Below, piece after piece: positions 58,710 to 64,000 of a stretch of DNA of 64,000 bases; the stretch's first letter is position 1, and each line of letters begins with the position of its first letter. The stretch comes from Alistipes sp. GTDB lineage: Bacteria > Bacteroidota > Bacteroidia > Bacteroidales > Rikenellaceae. A program made the translations under genes and the position numbers. The notes under the pieces are model-generated. The model worked only from the letters and a program-made list of their open reading frames with translations, had not been told where the DNA came from and ran no database searches. The stretch lies in the NCBI GenBank assembly GCA_020026395.1, contig JAHHQM010000002.1, forward strand, positions 1-64,000, written 5' to 3'.

Positions 58710-60614
58710 ATGAAACGTTTATTCTTATTGCTTTTCAGCATCCTGCCGGGATTGTTGTTCGCTGACAACATTTCGGTGGAAAAAGCCCAGAATGTGGCAA
58801 TGAAATTCATGCAATCATGCGGAATTCCCCAGACGCGTAGCGCACAGCTGCGTATGGCTTGGGACGGTGAGAGCAGAGAAACCCGCGGCCAGCAGGAGCC
58901 CGCATTCTATGTGTTCGACCTCGAAGGTAACGGACAAAAAGGATTTGTGATCGTTGCCGCCGATGATCGTGCGATGCCTATTCTGGGTTATTCGTTCGAA
59001 ACCGGTTTCAACGAGCGCAACATTCCGTTGGCCATGCGCGGTCACCTGAACGACTACCGTAAGGAAATCAACGGTCTGCGTCAGATGAACGCCGTAGCTT
59101 GTGACGAAGTTCGTCAGGCTTGGGAAGAGGCTTCCAAAGTAACCCGCGCCAGCGAGGCTTACGACAAGAATGTTCACGGTAACATCCTTGTTCAGTACGA
59201 AACCGCAAAGTGGGATCAGGACGCTCCTTTCTGGGATCAGTGCCCCGTATATCGTGGCCAGAAGACCTATTCGGGTTGCCAGATCACTTCGATCTGTATC
59301 CTGATGCGTTATTTCAAGTGGCCTGATCAGGGTAAAGGTACTGTTCCTGCGTACTATTGTCAGCAGCTTGGCAAACAAATGCCTGCTCGTCCTCTGGGCA
59401 AACCCTACTTCTGGGAGAAGATGCCGATGAAATATGTAAAAAATCAGTACACGAAAGAAGAGGGTGAACTCGTTGCCCGCGTAATGGCCGACTTCGGTTC
59501 GATGATCCGCGCCGAGTACGGTACGGCTCAGCACGGTGGTACGGGTGCAATTCCTCAGGATGTTCCCGCAGCCCTGATGACCTACATGAAATACGACAAA
59601 TCGGTCGTTTACCGTCCCCGTGAGTACTACGGTCTGGAGACCTGGTTGGAGATGATCAAATCGGAGCTGGATCGTTGCCCGATCCTCTACACCGGTGCCG
59701 ATGATACCGGTAAGGGCGGTCACGCATTCGTATTCGACGGTTACACAGACAACGACTTCTTCCACACCAACTGGGGTTGGAGCGGCGATTGCGACGGTTG
59801 GTACAAGATCACGGCTCTTGCTCCTACGGATCAGGGTGCCGGTGGTAACAACGGTAACTTCAACATCATGCAGGGTGTTGCCTTCAATATGAAACCCGAT
59901 GAGGGTGGCAAACGTGTCGGTGGTGAGATCAAATATCTGGCCAACTACAACTGGAAGGGTCGTACGTGGTACGGTCTGCGTGCTTTGACCAACAACATCA
60001 CTCCGGGTAACCCCTTCAAGGCTGAAGCAGGTATCTTCTTCAACGTAGGTGACCTGCCCGTAAACTTCAAACTTTCGTTCTGGTTGTGCGACCGCAACGG
60101 TAACCGCAAGGAGCAGATGCTCATGAAGACCGACCGCGAGGCCAAGGAGCTCACCGTAGGTACGATGAACCCTTGGAGCGAGGCTGTGCAGATTCCTAGC
60201 CTGGAGCTGACCTTTACGTCGAACCCCGAGAAGGGTGACCGCGTTCGCGCATTCTACGAGAAGGACGGCCAGTGGGAGTTGATCTCCGGTACGACCGACC
60301 GCGCCGACGACGGCAAGCCCTGTAACTTCGAGATCGTCGTAGGTGAGGATGCTCCCGCCGACGTGAACATCGAGCAGACCACCAAAGTTAAGTACGAGAA
60401 AGCAACTCGCGTACTGACCCTCTCGGTTAAACGTGGTGTAGAGATGAAGCTTATGGATGCTACGGGTAAGGATATGACCGCAACTGCAGCAACCGTCAGC
60501 GGTACCCGCATCGAGATTGACGGCAAGAAACTTTCGGCTGGTTCGTACACGATCCGCCTGAAGGCCGGTGACATCACCAAGGAATTCAAATACACGGTAG
60601 GTTCCGGCAAATAA
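58710..60614 (+). CDS. Secreted C10 family cysteine protease (streptopain-like)
   Basis: A 634-residue protease related to SpeB of Streptococcus and the Bfp proteases of Bacteroides. The signal peptide 'LFLLLFSILPGLLFA' is followed by a Spi-type inhibitory prodomain ('AFYVFDLEGNGQKGFVIVAADDRAMPILGYS', shown in part). The catalytic Cys is in 'TYSGCQITSICILMRYFKWP' (Cys-190) and the His in 'KGGHAFVFDGYTD' (His-338), 148 residues apart, the same spacing as in SpeB. 'HTNWGWSGDCDGWY' (Trp-355 region) closes the site. After about residue 400 there is a beta-rich region and a C-terminal block 'MDATGKDM...KLSAGSYTIRLKAGD' resembling a type IX secretion sorting domain. An ATG at 58710 is preferred over the GTG at 58704. 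Confidence 0.9.
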   Translation: MKRLFLLLFSILPGLLFADNISVEKAQNVAMKFMQSCGIPQTRSAQLRMAWDGESRETRGQQEPAFYVFDLEGNGQKGFVIVAADDRAMPILGYSFETGFNERNIPLAMRGHLNDYRKEINGLRQMNAVACDEVRQAWEEASKVTRASEAYDKNVHGNILVQYETAKWDQDAPFWDQCPVYRGQKTYSGCQITSICILMRYFKWPDQGKGTVPAYYCQQLGKQMPARPLGKPYFWEKMPMKYVKNQYTKEEGELVARVMADFGSMIRAEYGTAQHGGTGAIPQDVPAALMTYMKYDKSVVYRPREYYGLETWLEMIKSELDRCPILYTGADDTGKGGHAFVFDGYTDNDFFHTNWGWSGDCDGWYKITALAPTDQGAGGNNGNFNIMQGVAFNMKPDEGGKRVGGEIKYLANYNWKGRTWYGLRALTNNITPGNPFKAEAGIFFNVGDLPVNFKLSFWLCDRNGNRKEQMLMKTDREAKELTVGTMNPWSEAVQIPSLELTFTSNPEKGDRVRAFYEKDGQWELISGTTDRADDGKPCNFEIVVGEDAPADVNIEQTTKVKYEKATRVLTLSVKRGVEMKLMDATGKDMTATAATVSGTRIEIDGKKLSAGSYTIRLKAGDITKEFKYTVGSGK

Positions 60615-60645
60615 GTTGTATCCGATTAAAAAAAAAGCAAAACCA

Positions 60646-61845
60646 ATGAAAACGATTCAAAAATATTTACTTGCACTGCTCATTGTTGCAATGCCTATGA
60701 TGTGGGCAGGTTGCTCGGATGACGATACCAACAACCCGAATCCCGGCCCGGATCCCACTCCTACTCCTTCGGACGGTCCCATCGTAATTGAAGACGAAGG
60801 CAACATCGTCATCCCCATGGAAGGTGGCGAGCACATCCTGAAATTCACGACCACCGGCGCGTGGGAGGCAGTACCCGATCAGTCGTGGTGCCGTATCGAC
60901 CCCCGCAGCGGCGAGAAGGGTCAGAACCAGCTGACCATCACGGTTCCCGCCAACAACTCGTACAACGAGCGTAACTCGATGGTCATTCTCCGACTGAAGA
61001 ACCGCTCTTACGAGAAGAAGTTCACCGTAACCCAGAAACAGAAAGGTGCCCTGACGCTCACCTCGAACAAGGTGGAGGTTGGTTCGGCCGCCGAGGAGAT
61101 CACCGTTGAAGTAAAAGCCAACGAGGAGGTAACCTTCGAAATCGAGAAGAGCGCACAGAGCTGGATCAAAGAGTCTGCAACCCGCGCTTTGGAGACCAAG
61201 ACCTACAAGTTCCGCATCGAGGAGAACGGCAGCTTTGACAAACGTCAGGGTAAGATCACGTTCAAGGCCGCTTCGGGTCTGACCGAGACCTTCACCGTAT
61301 ATCAGTCGGGTGCCAAGGAAGAGGTGATCCTCTCGCAGAGCCAGTTCACGCTGGATCACAAGGCACAGGACTTCACGGTCGAGGTACGCAGCAACGTCGA
61401 GCACCGTCTGATCATGCCGACCGACGCCAACTGGTTGTCGAAGAAGGAGAGCCGTTCGTACTCTTCGTCGACCTACGTATTCCACGTAGAGGCCAACACC
61501 AAGCAGGAGATCCGTACTGCAGAGATCAAGTTCGAGTACCAGGCCAAGGGCAAGACCGAGACCGAAGTACTGACCGTACTCCAGAAGTATGAGGGCGGTA
61601 TGGCACAGAACCTGATCATCGTTCACAACAACAAGAAGTTCACGATTCCGACCCTGTTCGGCGAGCAGCTTGTAGCCAAGATCCTTTGGGGTGACTCGGC
61701 AACGTTCGAGGACTACAAGGCAGGTGCAACGCACGAATACAAGGATACTTCGAAGCACACCATCACCATCGAGGCTGAGGGTGCCGAGAGCTTCAACATG
61801 AACAACATCGAGGGTCTCGAGGAGTTGAATGTAACTGCATTCTAA
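60646..61845 (+). CDS. BACON-domain surface lipoprotein
   Basis: A 399-residue lipoprotein (lipobox 'MWAGC', Cys-23). The residues after Cys, 'SDDDTNN', fit the acidic export signal that sends Bacteroidetes lipoproteins to the cell surface. A Pro/Asn linker is followed by three BACON-like immunoglobulin-type modules, each ending in the typical strand: 'KKFTVTQKQKG' (about 135), 'ETFTVYQSGAK' (about 228) and 'EVLTVLQKYEG' (about 320). The last 75 residues contain 'FTIPTLFGEQLVAKILWGDS' and 'HTITIEAEGAESFNMN', a C-terminal module seen in other surface proteins. BACON modules often bind mucin or carbohydrate. It is 31 bases behind the C10 protease and shares its terminator, so the two are probably co-expressed. 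Confidence 0.87.
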   Translation: MKTIQKYLLALLIVAMPMMWAGCSDDDTNNPNPGPDPTPTPSDGPIVIEDEGNIVIPMEGGEHILKFTTTGAWEAVPDQSWCRIDPRSGEKGQNQLTITVPANNSYNERNSMVILRLKNRSYEKKFTVTQKQKGALTLTSNKVEVGSAAEEITVEVKANEEVTFEIEKSAQSWIKESATRALETKTYKFRIEENGSFDKRQGKITFKAASGLTETFTVYQSGAKEEVILSQSQFTLDHKAQDFTVEVRSNVEHRLIMPTDANWLSKKESRSYSSSTYVFHVEANTKQEIRTAEIKFEYQAKGKTETEVLTVLQKYEGGMAQNLIIVHNNKKFTIPTLFGEQLVAKILWGDSATFEDYKAGATHEYKDTSKHTITIEAEGAESFNMNNIEGLEELNVTAF

Positions 61846-61876
61846 AAACGCTGTCCGATTTTCGGATCGGGCTTAC

Positions 61877-61911
61877 AAAGAGGGTGACTTTCACGGTCAC
61901 CCTCTTTTTTT
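61877..61911 (+). terminator. Terminator of the protease/BACON operon
   Basis: Perfect 12-bp stem (61877-61888 with 61895-61906) followed by a seven-base T run. Confidence 0.92.
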
Positions 61912-62505
61912 GTGCCGTGTGGGGAGGAGGGGGTGGCGGGAAAGCGGTGTTGGAAAGTGAGATGGACGGTCTTGCGCAAAAGGCAGGAGGTGGGGAGCAT
62001 GGTGGCGCGCGGGACAAGGTTGTGCGGAAGGCGGTACGCAAAAAACGGGGATATATATGGGAAATGTCGTTGCACAGGGAGTCGTTTTGCGGAGGACGGT
62101 AGTACACGGGAAGCGGATTATACGTGGTAAACGTGATGTGCGGAGGAATGCTCCCCGCCCCCCTCATATATGCCCGCATCTCCGCCACGTTCCCGTTCCG
62201 CCCCTCTTCCGCCTGCCCCGCCCAGCACCGTCGCACCCCGTAATCCGTTCCCATTTCTACCCAAACTGCCCCAAAAAAGAAAACTTCAAAACGCCGACAA
62301 AACGCAAATCTTCAGAAAGAATTCAGAATTCAGGGAACAAACCCCACCATATGACCCGCCCCCAAATGCGTTTAAACTACGTTTTTATTGTTTATTTTCG
62401 GATAAAATGTACTTTTCGGATCATTTTACCCGTTAAAACCATAAACACCTCCTTTCAGGTTCAAAGTTTTCTTGTTACCTTTGTATTTAACAAACAACCT
62501 TTTAT
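61912..62505. other. Gene-free region with strong strand composition switch
   Basis: About 590 bases without a credible gene. The plus strand is G-rich from about 61917 to 62145, then C-rich from about 62148 to 62275, then AT-rich. The overlapping open frames on both strands have Pro/Arg/Gly-rich, non-family products and one runs through the preceding terminator. The right end carries the TetR promoter box. Confidence 0.55.
62476..62483 (+). promoter_or_regulatory. -7 box of the tetR-tolC promoter
   Basis: TACCTTTG, 22 bases before the regulator gene; no clear -33 box. Confidence 0.55.
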
Positions 62506-63123
62506 ATGATTTCAAAAGAGAGAACCATTGAGCAGAGTATGCGTATGTTTGTCGCCCAAGGTGTTAAACAGGTCCGCATGGACGACATCGCGCATCAATT
62601 GGGAATGTCGAAAAGAACCCTCTATGAGTTGTTCAGCGACAAGGAGGAGTTATTGGATTTGGCGATCACTTGTTATTTCGACCAGTATCGGGCACGTTCG
62701 GCAAAAATAAGTCAGCAAGCCACTAACTCCCTCGAAGCACTTTTCCTGGTAACCAACTATTACCTGAAAAATTCAGCCGCAATCATCCGACTGATCAACG
62801 AGCTTCAGCAGTACTACCCACGTATCCACAAAAAAGTAATCCAGCACGAACAAAAACTTAACCGCGAGAACCTCTACAAGATGCTCGAAGACGGTATGAC
62901 ACAAGGATTGTTCCTGCCTTCACTGGACATTAATCTGGTGATTACGATGCTTTACTACACGACGGCCGCCATGACCGAACACCGCCAGGAAATCCTCCTC
63001 AAGGGTATTTCCCAGCATCAGATTTTCCTGTACCTGATCAGTAATTTCTTACGTGGCATTTCGACCATTCGTGGCATCGAACTCATCGACAAATATCTGT
63101 CGGATCTCAAAGAGGAGAAATAA
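62506..63123 (+). CDS. TetR/AcrR family transcriptional regulator
   Basis: A 205-residue repressor-type protein. The DNA-binding helix-turn-helix spans about residues 20-50, with 'VRMDDIAHQLGMSKRTLYELFSDKEELL' (quoted part: 'DDIAHQLGMSKRTLYELF') matching the TetR pattern. The all-helical C-terminal part (about 55-205) binds an unknown effector. It lies 46 bases upstream of a TolC-type gene in the same direction, so it very likely controls an efflux system (TolC, membrane fusion protein, RND pump) of which only the first gene is in the window. Confidence 0.92.
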   Translation: MISKERTIEQSMRMFVAQGVKQVRMDDIAHQLGMSKRTLYELFSDKEELLDLAITCYFDQYRARSAKISQQATNSLEALFLVTNYYLKNSAAIIRLINELQQYYPRIHKKVIQHEQKLNRENLYKMLEDGMTQGLFLPSLDINLVITMLYYTTAAMTEHRQEILLKGISQHQIFLYLISNFLRGISTIRGIELIDKYLSDLKEEK

Positions 63124-63169
63124 CACTTCACCTCTTTGAACCGTCCGCGGAACTTAACCTGAAAACGCG

Positions 63170-64000
63170 ATGAAAAAGTTTTTTTTGACGTTTCTTATGC
63201 TCGTAGGATGGATCTTCGCTTCGGCACAGATCCGTTTGACCCTCGACCAGGCTCTGGAACTCGCCCTGAGCGAGAACCCCACCATCCGCATTGCGCAGAC
63301 CGAGATCGCACGCTACGACTATGTCAAACGCCAGACATGGGGTCAGCTTCTGCCGCAGGTCAGCCTCGGCGGACAGGTAAACCACACGTTCATCAAACAA
63401 AACATGTCGAAGGGATTTTCCCTGGGCGGTGATCAGTATACGAATATTTCTGCTTCGGTCGATGCCACGCTGCCGCTGTTCGCCCCCGCCGTCTACCGTA
63501 CGCTCAAAATGAACCGTACGCAGATGGAATCGGCCGTCGAGCAGGCGCGTGCCACCCGACTGGGTCTTGTGGCCGAGGTGCGCAAGGCTTTTTATAACAT
63601 TCTTTTGGCCGAGCAGTCGCTCGAAGTGCTGCACACCTCCGAAGCAACCATGCAACGCACCGTCGATGACACGAAGGTGCAGTTCGACCACGGTCTGGCC
63701 TCGGAGTATGACCTTCTGACCGCCCGCGTGCAGTTGAGCAACATCCGTCCGACGATCCTCCAGACCGAAAATTCGATCACCATCGCCAAACGCATGCTCA
63801 AGATGCTGTTGTCGGTACCCGAAGAGGTCGAGATCGAAGTGACGGGACGCCTCGACGACATGCGCGACCAAATCCTTACCGAAAACCTCGAACTCTCGAA
63901 CGACCTTTCGGCCAACAGCGACCTGCGTTCACTCGATTTGCAGGAAGAGTTGCTGACGCGTCAGTTGCGTGTGGCGAATGCATCGCGCTGGCCGATGATC
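63170..64000 (+). CDS. TolC family outer-membrane efflux protein (cut by window end)
   Basis: The first 277 codons of an outer-membrane factor of the TolC/OprM family; the gene continues past the window edge. The signal peptide is 'KKFFLTFLMLVGWIFASAQ'. The first coiled-coil repeat starts with the usual 'RLTLDQALELALSENPTIRIA' (shown in part), then 'QLLPQVSLGGQ' and 'LPLFAPAVYR' (barrel strands), and 'RKAFYNILLAEQSLEVLH' (helix). 'GLASEYDLLTARVQLSNIRP' is the family signature before the second half. The protein would form the trimeric outer channel of a tripartite pump. The TetR regulator directly upstream is its likely repressor. Confidence 0.92.
   Translation, partial: MKKFFLTFLMLVGWIFASAQIRLTLDQALELALSENPTIRIAQTEIARYDYVKRQTWGQLLPQVSLGGQVNHTFIKQNMSKGFSLGGDQYTNISASVDATLPLFAPAVYRTLKMNRTQMESAVEQARATRLGLVAEVRKAFYNILLAEQSLEVLHTSEATMQRTVDDTKVQFDHGLASEYDLLTARVQLSNIRPTILQTENSITIAKRMLKMLLSVPEEVEIEVTGRLDDMRDQILTENLELSNDLSANSDLRSLDLQEELLTRQLRVANASRWPMI

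Noticed and set aside
61793..62509. Open frames of about 150 codons on both strands after the BACON gene
   Set aside because: One overlaps the BACON gene and its terminator, the other runs into the TetR gene; both products are Pro/Arg-rich without any recognisable domain.
1..64000. CRISPR arrays, insertion sequences, integrases, prophage or rRNA genes
   Set aside because: No regularly spaced repeats, transposase motifs, phage proteins or rRNA sequences were seen on either strand.

Overview
The window looks like a chromosomal segment from a gut Bacteroidales bacterium, most probably Alistipes or a close Rikenellaceae relative (inference). The support is: moderately high GC in genes with AT-rich intergenic DNA; many promoters of the Bacteroidetes sigma type (-33 TTTG / -7 TAnnTTTG) and almost no Shine-Dalgarno sequences; and typical families such as DUF3822-rsmD, flavodoxin-DUF2023, a BACON lipoprotein, a C10 protease, a thiamin TonB receptor, an rSAM/lipoprotein pair and an alpha-oxoamine synthase of sphingolipid or sulfonolipid type. 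I see no prophage, insertion sequence, CRISPR array or rRNA; most of it is core genome.

Layout. 0.1-1.2 kb: lrgAB membrane pair. 1.2-6.1 kb (minus): a DNA-repair run (RecD/Dda-like helicase, uracil-glycosylase-fold protein, mutS). 6.1-8.1 kb: unknown membrane protein, DUF3822, rsmD, tRNA-Asp. 8.2-9.3 kb: Fe-type alcohol dehydrogenase. 9.7-11.7 kb: flavodoxin, DUF2023, OB-like lipoprotein, PepSY-type membrane protein. 11.9-13.8 kb: GH29 fucosidase. Then tRNA-Pro, and at 14.1-15.5 kb a radical SAM/SPASM enzyme beside a 77-residue lipoprotein. 15.8-18.8 kb: cold-shock protein, PH-domain protein, ispD, M23 lipoprotein. 18.9-22.2 kb: lpxK, purine nucleoside phosphorylase, ssb, esterase. 22.3-29.8 kb (minus): alpha-oxoamine synthase, then Glu-rich protein, rsmI, DUF389, LpxL-like acyltransferase and GT2 as a tight operon. 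30.0-34.6 kb: ychF, SIMPL protein, gltX and an aldose-epimerase-like protein lacking its catalytic residues. 34.6-37.7 kb: TPP riboswitch, thiamin TonB receptor, pnuT. 38.0-46.6 kb: POT transporter, glgB and an MBL hydrolase, serine deaminase, acyl-CoA/ACP ligase, queG. 46.7-51.0 kb (minus): glutaminyl cyclase, M20 peptidase, rnr. 51.1-58.3 kb: trigger factor, clpP, clpX, transketolase, and metK behind a probable SAM-II riboswitch. 58.7-61.8 kb: secreted C10 cysteine protease and BACON lipoprotein. 62.5 kb to end: TetR regulator and a TolC-type outer membrane factor cut by the window edge.

The items most worth following are the rSAM/lipoprotein pair, the catalytically stripped GalM homologue, the SAM-II-like metK leader, the C10 protease/BACON pair, and the alpha-oxoamine synthase that may make sulfonolipid precursors. 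All family calls come from reading the proteins; no database search was run.
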